Part shown: positions 1 to 8,689 of the stretch, one piece after another
Layout: every line of letters starts with the position of its first letter
How positions within the stretch are numbered: the first letter of the stretch is position 1
Assembly: GCF_002086635.1 (NCBI RefSeq)
Contig: NZ_MVHD01000023.1
Location: forward strand, 1 to 64,000
Reading direction: 5' to 3'
Source of the DNA: Mycobacterium alsense
GTDB taxonomy: Bacteria > Actinomycetota > Actinomycetes > Mycobacteriales > Mycobacteriaceae
Length of the DNA: 64,000 bases
Program-made: the position numbers and the translations under genes
The notes under the pieces: model-generated
The model's input: only the letters and a program-made list of their open reading frames with translations
Told to the model about the DNA's origin: nothing
Database searches by the model: none

Positions 1-269
1 GCGACGAGCGGGGCCGCCGCTTCCTGATCCAGAGCGCCAAGATCGCCTACGTCGAAATCGGTGTCGCCGACGCCCGCGGCTACCCGCAGACCGAGTTCAA
101 CGTGTCGCTGCCGTGGTCGAAGGTGATCGTTTTGAATCCGGGCGTCCAGACGGAGTCGGTGGTCGCCACCAGCTTCTACGGCCGGCTCAACTGCGCGATC
201 CTCAACGCCGCCGGCCAGCCGGTGGTGACGTCGGCCCACAACGGCGTCATGGCGACCTGTACCCGCTGA
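1..269 (+). CDS. 5'-truncated ORF: DUF3107 (TB9.4-like) segment joined to an MmpS-like C-terminus
   Basis: The reading frame is open from base 3 to the stop at 267-269 (88 residues visible); the start lies left of the window. The first 26 or so residues (DERGRRFLIQSAKIAYVEIG...) look like the middle and end of the small DUF3107 protein TB9.4 (Rv3208A). The same frame then runs into a stretch with LPWSKVIVLNPG, a hydrophobic strand, LNCAILNAAGQ, an NG pair and a final CTR, which resembles the C-terminus of the secreted MmpS-like protein Rv3209. I recall these as two adjacent genes in M. tuberculosis, so an in-frame deletion may have fused them here. An assembly error is the main alternative. 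Assignment is from recalled family patterns only. Confidence 0.5.
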   Translation, partial: DERGRRFLIQSAKIAYVEIGVADARGYPQTEFNVSLPWSKVIVLNPGVQTESVVATSFYGRLNCAILNAAGQPVVTSAHNGVMATCTR

Positions 270-278
270 CCCGCCGCG

Positions 279-986
279 TCAGCTCAGGCCGAGCTCGCGC
301 ATCCGCCGGTCGTGCGTCTGCTGCAGGCGGTCGAAGAACGCGCTGAGCTGGCCCAGGCCGCCCGGGCCCGCCACCACCAGGTCGACCAGCTCGTCGTGCT
401 CGGCCAGCACGTACTGGGCCTGGGTGATGGCCTCGCCGAACAGGCGGCGGGACCACAGCGCCAGCCGGCTGCGCTGCTTGCCGCTGGACATCACCGCGGC
501 GCGCACCTCGGCGACGACGAACTGCGAGTGCCCGGTCTCCGCCAGCGCCGCGCGCACCACGTCGGCGACCTCGTCGGGCAGCCCGTCGGCGATCTCGAGG
601 TACAAATCGGCGGCCAGCGCGTCGCCGACATAGGTCTTCACCAGCGCTTCCAGCCACGTGCTCGGCATCGTCAACCGGTGGTAGTTCTCCAACGCCGAGA
701 CATACTTCGACATCGCCGCGACCACGTCGACGCCACGGCGCTCCAGGGCGTCGCGCAGCAGCTCGTAGTGCTGCATCTCGGCGGCGGCCATGCACGCCAT
801 GGAGATCCGTCCCCGCAGGTCGGGCGCCATCCGCGCCTCGTCGGTGAGCCGGTAGAACGCGGCGATCTCGCCGTAGGCGAGCACCGCGAACAGCTCGTTG
901 ACGCCCGGGTGGTCCGCCGACAGTCGAGCGGTGGGCGAAGTGTCCACCCGGCCGGCAGGCGAGGGCGCTGAAGAGGGCGGGGTCAT
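279..986 (-). CDS. Ferritin-like fold protein (Rv3210c-like)
   Basis: A 235-residue, mostly helical protein. After a Ser/Pro-rich N-terminus of about 25 residues comes a four-helix pattern with acidic and His residues placed as in ferritin-like di-iron proteins: Glu in LAYGEIAAFYRL, EMQHYELL, then later helices with E and H (ETGHSQF, EHDELVDL). I read it as a member of the mycobacterial ferritin-like (ferritin_like_2) group; its substrate is unknown. It is convergent with the gene fragment at the left edge, ten bases apart. Its ATG is followed upstream by a 298-bp gap shared with the divergent helicase gene. No signal peptide or membrane segment is visible. Confidence 0.8.
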   Translation of the reverse strand: MTPPSSAPSPAGRVDTSPTARLSADHPGVNELFAVLAYGEIAAFYRLTDEARMAPDLRGRISMACMAAAEMQHYELLRDALERRGVDVVAAMSKYVSALENYHRLTMPSTWLEALVKTYVGDALAADLYLEIADGLPDEVADVVRAALAETGHSQFVVAEVRAAVMSSGKQRSRLALWSRRLFGEAITQAQYVLAEHDELVDLVVAGPGGLGQLSAFFDRLQQTHDRRMRELGLS

Positions 987-1284
987 GGCAACACTCTAGT
1001 CGGCGGGATCAGGACAAACTGGGCACGAGCTTTCGACCGGCTATGATGGATCCCGGTATTGGCTGCATCGCCGAGATTTCCGAGAAATTTCAGAAATTTC
1101 AGTGGCGAGCCGGTACCGGCGAAATGTGCGTGCACAGCTGGCCCGCCCGGCCTGGGCCCCCGCTCAGGCTGTATCGAGGGCCGCGACTCGGCGACGAATC
1201 GGAGTCGGAACTCGTGCGCGCGTGACCGCGACAGAGAAACACCGACAACACCGATACCGTCACCGAAAGGCTTGTCATCCACGC
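987..1284 (+). other. Divergent intergenic region with probable long rhlE leader
   Basis: No gene is supported in this 298-bp gap. A TATGAT hexamer at 1042-1047 could be a -10 box reading toward the helicase, which would give a leader of about 235 nt. Two copies of the self-complementary octamer GAAATTTC (1084-1091 and 1093-1100) sit in an AT-rich patch that stands out from the GC-rich surroundings. A short reading frame crosses the region but lacks a convincing ribosome binding site. Function of the leader is inferred only from its length and structure. Confidence 0.4.
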
Positions 1285-2886
1285 ATGACCGCACCCATCG
1301 ACAAAACTGAAGCGACCCCCGAAACCACCCCTGAAACCAGCTTTGCCAGCCTCGGCGTCCGCGAGGAAATCGTCCGCGCGCTGGGCGAGAAGGGCATCGA
1401 CAGCCCCTTCGCAATTCAGGAGCTGACGCTGCCGCTGGCGCTCGCCGGCGACGACGTGATCGGCCAGGCCCGCACCGGCATGGGCAAGACCTTCGCCTTC
1501 GGGGTGCCGCTGCTGCAGCGGATCACCACCCAAGACGGCGCGGCGCGCCCGCTCAACGGCACCCCGCGGGCACTGGTCGTGGTGCCCACCCGCGAGCTGT
1601 GCCTGCAGGTCACCGGCGATCTGGCCACCGCGGCCAAGTACCTGCTCGCCGAGGACGGCCGGCCCGTGTCGGTGGTCTCGATCTACGGCGGGCGCGCCTA
1701 CGAACCCCAGATCGACGCGCTGCGCGCCGGCGCCGACGTGGTGGTGGGCACCCCGGGCCGGCTGCTCGACCTGTGCCAGCAGGGTCACCTGCAGCTCGGC
1801 GGGCTCTCGGCGCTGGTCCTCGACGAGGCCGACGAGATGCTCGACCTGGGCTTCCTGCCCGACATCGAGCGCATCCTGCGCCAAATCCCGGCCGACCGGC
1901 AATCGATGCTGTTCTCGGCTACCATGCCGGGCCCGATCATCACGCTGGCCCGCACCTTCATGATCCGGCCCACCCACATCCGAGCCGAGGCGCCGCACTC
2001 CGCTGCCACGCACGACACCACCGAGCAGTTCGTCTACCGCGCCCACGCGTTGGACAAGGTCGAGCTGGTCAGCCGGGTGCTGCAGGCCCGCGACCGCGGC
2101 GCGACGATGGTCTTCACCCGCACCAAGCGCACCGCGCAGAAGGTCGCCGACGAGCTCGCTGAGCGCGGCTTCGCCGTCGGCGCGGTGCACGGCGACCTCG
2201 GCCAGATCGCCCGCGAGAAGGCCCTCAAGGCGTTCCGGTCGGGGGAGATCGACGTGCTGGTCGCGACCGACGTCGCCGCCCGCGGCATCGACATCGACGA
2301 CGTCACCCACGTCATCAACTACCAGTGCCCCGAGGACGAGCAGGCCTACGTGCACCGCATCGGCCGCACCGGCCGCGCCGGCAAGACCGGCGTCGCGGTC
2401 ACCCTGGTGGACTGGGACGAGCTGCCCCGCTGGACGATGATCGACAAGGCGCTGGGCCTGGGCTCCCCCGACCCGGCCGAGACCTACTCCAGCTCCCCGC
2501 ACCTCTACGCCGAGCTGGGCATCCCCGCCGAGGCGGGCGGCACGGTCGGCGCGGCGCGCAAGTCGCACGGCCAGCGCCGGGCGGCCGGCCAGGGTGCGGA
2601 CCGCGCCGATAAGTCGGAGCGGGCTGGTAAGTCCGAGAAGCCCGAGAAGTCCGGGCGCTCGCGCTCCGGCGCGCGGCGGCGGCGCACCCGCGCCGGCCAG
2701 CCCGTGACCGCGCACCCCGCGACCGGCGCCGGCAACGGCGAGGCGGCCCCGAAGACGCCGCCCGCGACGTCGGCCAGCGCACCCGCCGGCAGCGGCGGGT
2801 CGACCCGGCGCCGCCGGCGGCGCCGCCAGCCCGCCGAAGGGACCGCGGCGGCGATGGCGAAATCCGCGGCCGCGCCAGCCAACTGA
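1285..2886 (+). CDS. rhlE: DEAD-box ATP-dependent RNA helicase RhlE
   Basis: A 533-residue helicase that unwinds structured RNA using ATP, expected in ribosome assembly or RNA turnover. All DEAD-box motifs are in order: Q motif (FAIQELTLPLAL), motif I (ARTGMGKT), PTRELC, TPGRLLDLC, DEAD within VLDEADEML, SAT, then the second RecA domain with VATDVAARGIDIDD and HRIGRTGRAG. The last 150 or so residues are a low-complexity basic tail rich in Lys, Arg, Ala and Pro, common in actinobacterial RhlE and likely RNA-binding. The ATG at 1285 was chosen because it precedes the conserved core closely; upstream in-frame codons lie in the probable leader. A membrane beta-propeller gene follows 17 bp downstream. 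Confidence 0.93.
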   Translation: MTAPIDKTEATPETTPETSFASLGVREEIVRALGEKGIDSPFAIQELTLPLALAGDDVIGQARTGMGKTFAFGVPLLQRITTQDGAARPLNGTPRALVVVPTRELCLQVTGDLATAAKYLLAEDGRPVSVVSIYGGRAYEPQIDALRAGADVVVGTPGRLLDLCQQGHLQLGGLSALVLDEADEMLDLGFLPDIERILRQIPADRQSMLFSATMPGPIITLARTFMIRPTHIRAEAPHSAATHDTTEQFVYRAHALDKVELVSRVLQARDRGATMVFTRTKRTAQKVADELAERGFAVGAVHGDLGQIAREKALKAFRSGEIDVLVATDVAARGIDIDDVTHVINYQCPEDEQAYVHRIGRTGRAGKTGVAVTLVDWDELPRWTMIDKALGLGSPDPAETYSSSPHLYAELGIPAEAGGTVGAARKSHGQRRAAGQGADRADKSERAGKSEKPEKSGRSRSGARRRRTRAGQPVTAHPATGAGNGEAAPKTPPATSASAPAGSGGSTRRRRRRRQPAEGTAAAMAKSAAAPAN

Positions 2887-2903
2887 CGCCCGCGCGGAAA
2901 CGC

Positions 2904-4115
2904 ATGGTCAAACCGGAGCGCCGGACCAGGGGCGACCTCGTCGCCGCCGCGACCATCGCGATCGTCGTCGCGGTCGCGGCCGCGGTGATCTGGTGGACCA
3001 GCGACGCCCGGGCCACCATCAGCCGCCCCGCCGCCGTTCCGCTACCCGCCCCGACGCCCGCCCGGGCGGTACCCGCCGCGCTGAATCAGCTGTGGACCGC
3101 CCGTAGCCCGGGCACCACCGCGCCCGTGGTGGTCAGCGGGACGATCGCCACCGGTGACGGACGCCAGGTCGACGGCCGCGACCCGGGCACGGGCCAGTCC
3201 CGCTGGAGCTACGCCCGCGACCGCCAGCTGTGCGGGGTGTCCTGGGTCTACCACTACGCCGTCGCGGTCTACCGCGACGACCGGGGTTGCGGGCAGGTCA
3301 GCACCCTCGACGGCGCCACCGGCCGGCGCGGGGCCGCCCGCAGCGGCTACGCGGACCCCCTGGTGCGGCTGTCCTCCGACGGCACGACGGTGCTGTCGGC
3401 CGGCGATACCCGGCTGGAGCTGTGGCGCTCGGACATGGTCCGGATGCTGGCCTACGGCGAGACCGACGCCCGGGTCAAGCCGTCGGCGCGCGGGCTGCAC
3501 TCCGGCTGCCGGCTGATCTCGGCGGCGGCCAGCTCGTCGGCGGTGTCGGTGCTGGAGAGCTGCGCGCAGCAGGCCGACCTGCGGCTCGTCCTGCTGCGCC
3601 CGGGCAAGGAAGACGACGAACCCCAGCAGCACGTCGTGGCCGAGCCCGGGATCCGCGCGGACGCGGGCGCCCGCGTGCTGACCGTCTGGGAGAACAACAC
3701 GGCCGTCTACCTGCCCGCGCCGCAGCCGCGGGTGGAGGTGGTCGACGACACCGGCACCACCGTCGCGAGCACGCTGCTGCCCAGGCCGCCGTCGAGCGCG
3801 GCGGCGGTGTCCCAGGCGGGCAACCTGGTGACCTGGTGGACGGGCGATTCGTTGATGGTCTTCGACGCCGCCAACCTGACGCTGCGCTACACGATCGCCC
3901 CGGGGGAACGGGCGCCGCTGGGGCCGGGCGCGATGATGGCCGGGCGGCTGCTGGTGCCGGTCACCGGCGGCATCGGCGTCTACGACCCGCTCAGCGGCGC
4001 GAACGAACGCTACATCCCGGTCAGTCGGGCCCCGAGCAACTCCGCGGTGGTCCCGGCCGTTTCGGGGCCCAGGGTGTTCGAGCAGCGCGGCGACACCGTG
4101 GTGGCCCTGGGCTGA
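2904..4115 (+). CDS. Membrane-anchored PQQ-like beta-propeller protein (Rv3212-like)
   Basis: A 403-residue protein with a short basic N-terminus and one hydrophobic segment (about residues 12-33, ending in VIWW), then an Ala/Pro linker and a long extracytoplasmic domain. Repeated motifs such as VVSGTIATGDGRQV, STLDGATG and VVDDTGTTV look like blades of a PQQ/quinoprotein-type beta-propeller. It probably acts as a surface-exposed binding or scaffold protein; no catalytic residues are recognised. It starts 17 bp after rhlE on the same strand and may be co-transcribed. It resembles M. tuberculosis Rv3212 (Ala/Val-rich, function unknown), by recollection. Confidence 0.8.
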   Translation: MVKPERRTRGDLVAAATIAIVVAVAAAVIWWTSDARATISRPAAVPLPAPTPARAVPAALNQLWTARSPGTTAPVVVSGTIATGDGRQVDGRDPGTGQSRWSYARDRQLCGVSWVYHYAVAVYRDDRGCGQVSTLDGATGRRGAARSGYADPLVRLSSDGTTVLSAGDTRLELWRSDMVRMLAYGETDARVKPSARGLHSGCRLISAAASSSAVSVLESCAQQADLRLVLLRPGKEDDEPQQHVVAEPGIRADAGARVLTVWENNTAVYLPAPQPRVEVVDDTGTTVASTLLPRPPSSAAAVSQAGNLVTWWTGDSLMVFDAANLTLRYTIAPGERAPLGPGAMMAGRLLVPVTGGIGVYDPLSGANERYIPVSRAPSNSAVVPAVSGPRVFEQRGDTVVALG

Positions 4116-4150
4116 GGGTGATCGGCCGCGGCGCGCCGCTCGGCGGGGAA

Positions 4151-4951
4151 CTAGACGTCGACGGCGAAGGTGGGCAACGGTTTTCCGGACTTCCAGTGCG
4201 TGATCAGCGCCTGCGCCAGTTCGCCGTAGGCCGCCGCGCCCTTGTTCTTGCGCCCGGCCATCACCGACGAGCCCGACGCGCTGGCCTCGGCGAAGCGCAC
4301 CGTGCGCGGGATCGGCGGGGCCAGCACCGGCAGGTCGTAGCGGTCGGCGACGTCGAGCAGCACGTCGCGGGTGTGGGTGGTGCGCGAGTCGTACAGCGTC
4401 GGCAGGGCGCCCAGCAGCCGCAGCCCCGGGTTGGTGATCTGCTGGACGTCGGCGACCGTGCGCAGCAACTGCCCGACGCCGCGGTGCGCGAGCGTCTCGC
4501 ACTGCAGCGGCACGATGACCTCGTCGGCGGCCGTCAGCCCGTTGAGGGTGAGCACGCCCAGCGACGGCGGGCAGTCGATGAAGACCACGTCGAACCGGTC
4601 GTCGAGCTTGGCCAGCGCGCGCTTGAGCGCGTATTCGCGGCCGGCCCGCATCAGCAGCATCGCCTCGGCGCCGGCGAGGTCAATGTTGGCCGGCAGCAGC
4701 GTCATTCCCTCCATCGTGGTGACCAGCGCGGCGTTCGGCTCGACCTCGCCGAGCAGCACCTCGTGCACCGACACCGGCAACTTGTCGGGATCCTGACCGA
4801 GCGAGAAGGTCAGACAACCCTGCGGATCCAGGTCGACGAGCAGCACCCGCTCGCCCTCCTCGACCATCGCCGCGCCCAGCGAGGCGACCGTCGTCGTCTT
4901 GGCGACACCGCCCTTCTGGTTGGCCACCGCCAGCACCCGGGTCGTGGTCAC
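4151..4951 (-). CDS. ParA/Soj-like P-loop ATPase (Rv3213c-like)
   Basis: A 266-residue MinD/ParA-family ATPase. It has the deviant Walker A KGGVAKTTT near residues 13-21, switch I DLDPQGC, and Walker B VVFIDCPPSLG. GTG at 4951 is preferred over ATG at 4972: the sequence upstream of the GTG carries GGGGAGAGGAG at good spacing, and the resulting length equals the recalled 266 residues of Rv3213c. No parB gene is adjacent, so this is an orphan ParA rather than the chromosomal partitioning pair. It is convergent with the beta-propeller gene and divergent from gpm2. The cargo it positions is unknown. Confidence 0.87.
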   Translation of the reverse strand: MTTTRVLAVANQKGGVAKTTTVASLGAAMVEEGERVLLVDLDPQGCLTFSLGQDPDKLPVSVHEVLLGEVEPNAALVTTMEGMTLLPANIDLAGAEAMLLMRAGREYALKRALAKLDDRFDVVFIDCPPSLGVLTLNGLTAADEVIVPLQCETLAHRGVGQLLRTVADVQQITNPGLRLLGALPTLYDSRTTHTRDVLLDVADRYDLPVLAPPIPRTVRFAEASASGSSVMAGRKNKGAAAYGELAQALITHWKSGKPLPTFAVDV

Positions 4952-5067
4952 AAGCGCCGCTCCTCTCCCCATCGTCGCCGCGCAACTACAGTGCCCATCC
5001 TGGCATGTTCGATCGCCGTCCGCTGCGCGCCGTGAGCCCCCGGCGCCGTCCGGCAGAATCGGTCGGC

Positions 5068-5679
5068 ATGGGCATCTACAACCACCGGCTCGTCCTGCTG
5101 CGCCACGGCGAGACGCCGTGGTCCAAGTCCGGCCAGCACACGGGTCGCACGGACCTCGAGCTCACCGATCACGGCCGGGTCCAGGCCGAGCTCGCCGGCC
5201 GCGTGCTGCGCGAACTGAACCTGTCCGACCCGCTGGTGGTCAGCAGCCCCCGCATCCGCGCACTGACCACCGCCAAGCTGGCCGGGCTCGCCGTCGACGA
5301 GGTGTCTCCGCTGGTCGCCGAATGGGATTACGGATCCTACGAGGGGCTGACGACCGCGCAGATCCGCGAATCCGACCCCGATTGGCTGGTGTGGACACAC
5401 GGATGCCCCGGCGGCGAGAGCGTGCAACAGGTCAGCGACCGCGCCGATCGCGCGGTCGCGCTGGCGCTGGAGCACATGACCTCGCGCGACGTGGTGTTCG
5501 TGGGCCACAGCCATTTCTCCCGCTCGGTGATCACGCGCTGGGTCGAGTTGCCGCTCGTCGAGGGCAGCCGCTTCTGGATGCTCGCCGGCTCGATCGCGGT
5601 GTGCGGGTTCGAGCACGGCGTGCGGCAGCTCGCCGCGCTCGGATTGACGGCCAACCCGCAGGCGGTCGCGCCGGGGTGA
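5068..5679 (+). CDS. gpm2: Histidine phosphatase superfamily protein (Gpm2/Rv3214-like acid phosphatase)
   Basis: A 203-residue histidine-phosphatase-fold enzyme. The RHGET motif holds the phospho-accepting His at residue 13; E85 in EWDYGSYEG and the second catalytic His in GHSHF (147-149) complete the site. M. tuberculosis Rv3214, once named a phosphoglycerate mutase or entD, is known to act as a phosphatase rather than a mutase. The start is the ATG before GIYNHRL, which gives the same length as the recalled orthologue; an ATG 63 bp upstream is in frame but adds an unconserved basic leader. The stop overlaps the entC start by four bases, so the two are translationally coupled. Confidence 0.9.
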   Translation: MGIYNHRLVLLRHGETPWSKSGQHTGRTDLELTDHGRVQAELAGRVLRELNLSDPLVVSSPRIRALTTAKLAGLAVDEVSPLVAEWDYGSYEGLTTAQIRESDPDWLVWTHGCPGGESVQQVSDRADRAVALALEHMTSRDVVFVGHSHFSRSVITRWVELPLVEGSRFWMLAGSIAVCGFEHGVRQLAALGLTANPQAVAPG

Positions 5680-6776
5680 GCGCTACCCGACCGCCATTCG
5701 TGCTGTGCGGCCCGCGCGGGACCCTGGTCGCCGACGGCGTGCGCGCCGGCTACCGCGACGTCGACGCGGCCCAGGCGGCGCTGCGCGCCGGATCGGTCCC
5801 GATAGTGTTGGGCGCGTTACCTTTCGACGTGAGCGGTCCCGCGGCCCTGCTGGCGCCGGACGCCGTGCGTCACCGCGCCGGGCCGCCGGACTGGCCGACG
5901 GGCCCGCTGCCGGCGGTGCGCATTGCGACCGCCCTGCCGCCGCCGGCGGACTACCGCGCCCGGATCGCCCGCGCCCGAGACGAACTCGCCGCGCCGGACA
6001 CCCCGCTGCACAAGGTGGTGCTGGCCCGGGCGCTGCGACTGGCCGCCGACGCCCCCTTGGACGCCCGCGTCGTCCTGCGCCGCCTCGTCGACGCCGACCC
6101 GGCGGCCTACGGCTACCTCGTCGACCTCAGCCCCGCCGGCGACGGCTACGCGGGCGCGACGCTGGTGGGCGCCAGCCCCGAGCTGCTGGTCGCGCGCACC
6201 GGCGACCGCGTCGTGTGCCGGCCGTTCGCCGGGTCGGCCCCGCGCGCCGCCGACCCCGACGCCGACACCGCCAACGGGGCGGCGCTGGCCGCCTCGGCCA
6301 AGGACCGCCACGAGCATCGGCTCGTGATCGACACCATGCGCGCCGCCCTGGAGCCCCTGTGCGACGAGCTGAGCATCGCCGCCGAGCCGGAGCTTAGCCG
6401 CACCGCGGCCGTCTGGCACCTGTGCACCCCGATCAGCGGCCGGCTGCGCGAGAGGTCAACCACCGCAATCGATCTGGCGCTTGCGCTGCACCCCACGCCG
6501 GCGGTCGGCGGGGTTCCGACGAAGGCCGCGACCGATCTCATCGCCGAGCTGGAGGGCGACCGCGGTTTCTACGCCGGCGCGGTGGGCTGGTGCGACGCCG
6601 CCGGCGACGGCCGCTTCGTGGTGTCCATTCGCTGCGCGCAGCTGTCGGCGGACCGCCGCACGGCCGTCGCACACGCCGGCGGCGGCATCGTCGCCGAATC
6701 CGACCCCGACGACGAAGTCGCGGAAACGACAACGAAATTCGCCACCATCTGCAACGCCCTGGAAGTCCGGCAATGA
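5676..6776 (+). CDS. entC: Isochorismate synthase EntC
   Basis: A 366-residue chorismate-utilising enzyme that converts chorismate to isochorismate for salicylate-based siderophores (mycobactin) and possibly menaquinone. Conserved stretches include HKVVLARAL, the GASPELLV core, CRPFAGSAPR, KDRHEHRLVIDTM, HLCTPISGRL, HPTPAVGGVPT and the C-terminal GGGIVAESDP(DD)E with metal-binding acidic residues. The GTG start overlaps the gpm2 stop, and the stop overlaps the ATG of the next GNAT gene, so three genes form one coupled unit. No iron-box operator was recognised upstream; any IdeR control would have to lie before gpm2. Confidence 0.9.
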   Translation: MSATRPPFVLCGPRGTLVADGVRAGYRDVDAAQAALRAGSVPIVLGALPFDVSGPAALLAPDAVRHRAGPPDWPTGPLPAVRIATALPPPADYRARIARARDELAAPDTPLHKVVLARALRLAADAPLDARVVLRRLVDADPAAYGYLVDLSPAGDGYAGATLVGASPELLVARTGDRVVCRPFAGSAPRAADPDADTANGAALAASAKDRHEHRLVIDTMRAALEPLCDELSIAAEPELSRTAAVWHLCTPISGRLRERSTTAIDLALALHPTPAVGGVPTKAATDLIAELEGDRGFYAGAVGWCDAAGDGRFVVSIRCAQLSADRRTAVAHAGGGIVAESDPDDEVAETTTKFATICNALEVRQ

Positions 6777-7255
6777 CGGGAACCATTCGCCGCGCCGCAC
6801 CGCACGACGCCGCCGACATCACCGACATGATTCACGCGCTGGCCGCATTCGAGCGCGCCGCCGACGAATGCAGCGTCACCGAAACACAAATCACCACAGC
6901 GCTTTTCGGTGATTCGCCCGCCGTGTTCGGGCACGTCGCCGAGCTCGACGGCCAGGTCGCGGCCATGGCGTTGTGGTTCGTCAACTTCTCCACCTGGGAC
7001 GGTGTCGCGGGCATCTACCTCGAAGACCTGTTCGTGCGGCCGCGATTTCGCCGCCGCGGCCTGGCCCGCGCGCTGCTGGCGGCGCTGGCCGGGGAGTGCC
7101 GCGACCACGGCTACACGCGGCTGTCGTGGGCGGTGCTGAACTGGAACGCCGACGCCATCGCGCTGTACGACGGCATCGGCGCCGCGCCGCAGCGCGAGTG
7201 GACCACCTACCGGCTTTCGGGCCCGCGGCTGGCCGAGCTGGCTGGCCCGCCCTGA
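6773..7255 (+). CDS. GNAT-family N-acetyltransferase (Rv3216-like)
   Basis: A 160-residue single-domain GNAT enzyme that would transfer an acetyl group from acetyl-CoA to an amine. The acetyl-CoA loop is LEDLFVRPRFRRRGLARALL (about residues 82-101), and the C-terminal WNADAIALYDGIGA is the usual motif B. Overall the sequence resembles spermidine/diamine acetyltransferases (the FVNFSTWDG...YLEDL pattern), but the substrate cannot be assigned. The ATG overlaps the entC stop, showing coupling. Its last 49 bases overlap the 3' end of the convergent membrane-protein gene. Confidence 0.85.
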   Translation: MTGTIRRAAPHDAADITDMIHALAAFERAADECSVTETQITTALFGDSPAVFGHVAELDGQVAAMALWFVNFSTWDGVAGIYLEDLFVRPRFRRRGLARALLAALAGECRDHGYTRLSWAVLNWNADAIALYDGIGAAPQREWTTYRLSGPRLAELAGPP

Positions 7256-7638
7256 TCTCCGCCGGCGGCCCAGCGCACGGCCGCCGGGGTGAACAGCAGG
7301 CCCAGCACCGCCAGCGCCACGGCGCCCACCGGAATGCCGACGGCCGGTTGGTGCGAGCCGACCCCCAGGTACCAGGCCACCGGCAGCAACAGCAGCTGGG
7401 TGACGACCGCCAGCCCGCGACCCCAACGCCTGCCGACCACCAGCGCGCGCCCCGCGGCGAGCACCACGCCGCCGACCAGGACGAACCACACCGCCGTGCC
7501 GAGGCCGTTGACCACCCGCTGGTCGGCTCCGGCGATGCCGCGCACCACCAGCAGCACGGCCACCACCAGCGCGGCCGCACCCTGCACCGCGACGACGAGG
7601 CCCGCGGCGCGCACGGCGCCCGGGACGGGATCGTTCAC
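7207..7638 (-). CDS. Small integral membrane protein (Rv3217c-like)
   Basis: A 143-residue protein from the GTG at 7638 with four hydrophobic segments (AAGLVVAVQGAAALVVAVLL, WFVLVGGVVLAAG, AVVTQLLLLPVAWYLG, VGAVALAVLGLLF). The length equals the recalled Rv3217c. Function is unknown; no conserved polar site is obvious. It is divergent from the diacylglycerol-kinase-like gene (67 bp apart) and overlaps the 3' end of the GNAT gene on the other strand by 49 bp. The longer frame to 7818 was not used because it would run into the facing gene and adds a hydrophilic, Arg-rich stretch. Confidence 0.75.
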   Translation of the reverse strand: MNDPVPGAVRAAGLVVAVQGAAALVVAVLLVVRGIAGADQRVVNGLGTAVWFVLVGGVVLAAGRALVVGRRWGRGLAVVTQLLLLPVAWYLGVGSHQPAVGIPVGAVALAVLGLLFTPAAVRWAAGGDQGGPASSASRGPESR

Positions 7639-7705
7639 AGCGTCAGCGTAGCCACGCCCCTCCGCGCGGCGGCCCGCACAGCGGCCGCGCATAAGCTCGG
7701 GGACC

Positions 7706-8689
7706 ATGCGCGCCGTGCTGATCGTCAACCCCACCGCCACCTCCACCACGGCGGCCGCTCGCGATCTGCTGGCACACGCGCTCAAGAGCCGGCTGCAGCT
7801 CACCGTCGAGCACACCACCCACCGCGGTCACGGCGCGGAACTCGCCCAGAAGGCGGTCGAGGACGGCACCGACGTGGTCGTGGTGCACGGGGGCGACGGC
7901 ACGGTGAGCGGGGTGGTCAACGGCCTGCTGGGCCGCCCCGACTCCCCCACCGCCGCGCCGGGCGCCCCGCTGCCCGCGCTCGCGGTGGTGCCCGGCGGCT
8001 CGGCGAACGTCCTGGCCCGCTCCCTGGGCATCTCCCCGGACCCGGTCGCCGCCACCAACCAGCTCATCCAGCTGCTCGACGACTACCGCCGCCACCAGGC
8101 GTGGCGTCGCATCAGCCTGATCGACTGCGGCGAGCGGTGGGCCGTGATCAACGCGGGGATGGGCGTCGACGCCGAGGTGGTCGCGGCGGTGGAGGCCCAG
8201 CGGGGGAAGGGCGTCAAGGTCACCCCCCTGCGTTATTGGCGCGTGGCGGTGCCCGTCACGATCGCGTTCAGCCGCCGCGAACCAGTCCTCACGCTCGAGC
8301 TGCCGGGCCGCGAGCCCGTCTCGGGGGTGCACTTCGCGTGGGTCTCCAACACGTCCCCCTGGACCTACAGCAACAGCCGGCCGATGGTGACCAACCCGGG
8401 CTGCAGCTTCGAGTCGGGCCTCGGCGTGTTCGCGCTCACCGCGATGAGGGTGTTGCCGACGCTTCGGCTGGTGCGCCAGCTGCTGGCCAAGGGCCCGAAA
8501 GGCACCCACAAGCAGCTCATCCGCGACGACGACGCCGCCTGCCTGACGGTGACCTCCACCGCGGGCCCGGTGGCCAGCCAGGTCGACGGGGATTACCTCG
8601 GCCTGCGCGAAACCATGACGTTCCGGGCGGTCCGCGACGTGCTGCCGGTGGTGGCCCCGCCGACGAAAACCGCCTTTGAGCTGCGCTGA
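7706..8689 (+). CDS. Diacylglycerol/lipid kinase catalytic-domain protein (Rv3218-like)
   Basis: A 327-residue protein of the DAGK/sphingosine kinase/NAD kinase-like fold. The nucleotide-binding GGDGTVSGVVNGLLG (about residues 63-77) and VVPGGSANVLARSLG (about 95-109) are intact, and the C-terminal half carries the usual beta-rich lipid-binding domain with NAGMGVDAEVV and SQVDGDYLG. It probably phosphorylates a lipid such as diacylglycerol or an undecaprenol derivative at the membrane; the substrate is inferred from the family. The ATG follows GCATAAGCTCGGGGACC, with a usable GGGGA box. Confidence 0.87.
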   Translation: MRAVLIVNPTATSTTAAARDLLAHALKSRLQLTVEHTTHRGHGAELAQKAVEDGTDVVVVHGGDGTVSGVVNGLLGRPDSPTAAPGAPLPALAVVPGGSANVLARSLGISPDPVAATNQLIQLLDDYRRHQAWRRISLIDCGERWAVINAGMGVDAEVVAAVEAQRGKGVKVTPLRYWRVAVPVTIAFSRREPVLTLELPGREPVSGVHFAWVSNTSPWTYSNSRPMVTNPGCSFESGLGVFALTAMRVLPTLRLVRQLLAKGPKGTHKQLIRDDDAACLTVTSTAGPVASQVDGDYLGLRETMTFRAVRDVLPVVAPPTKTAFELR

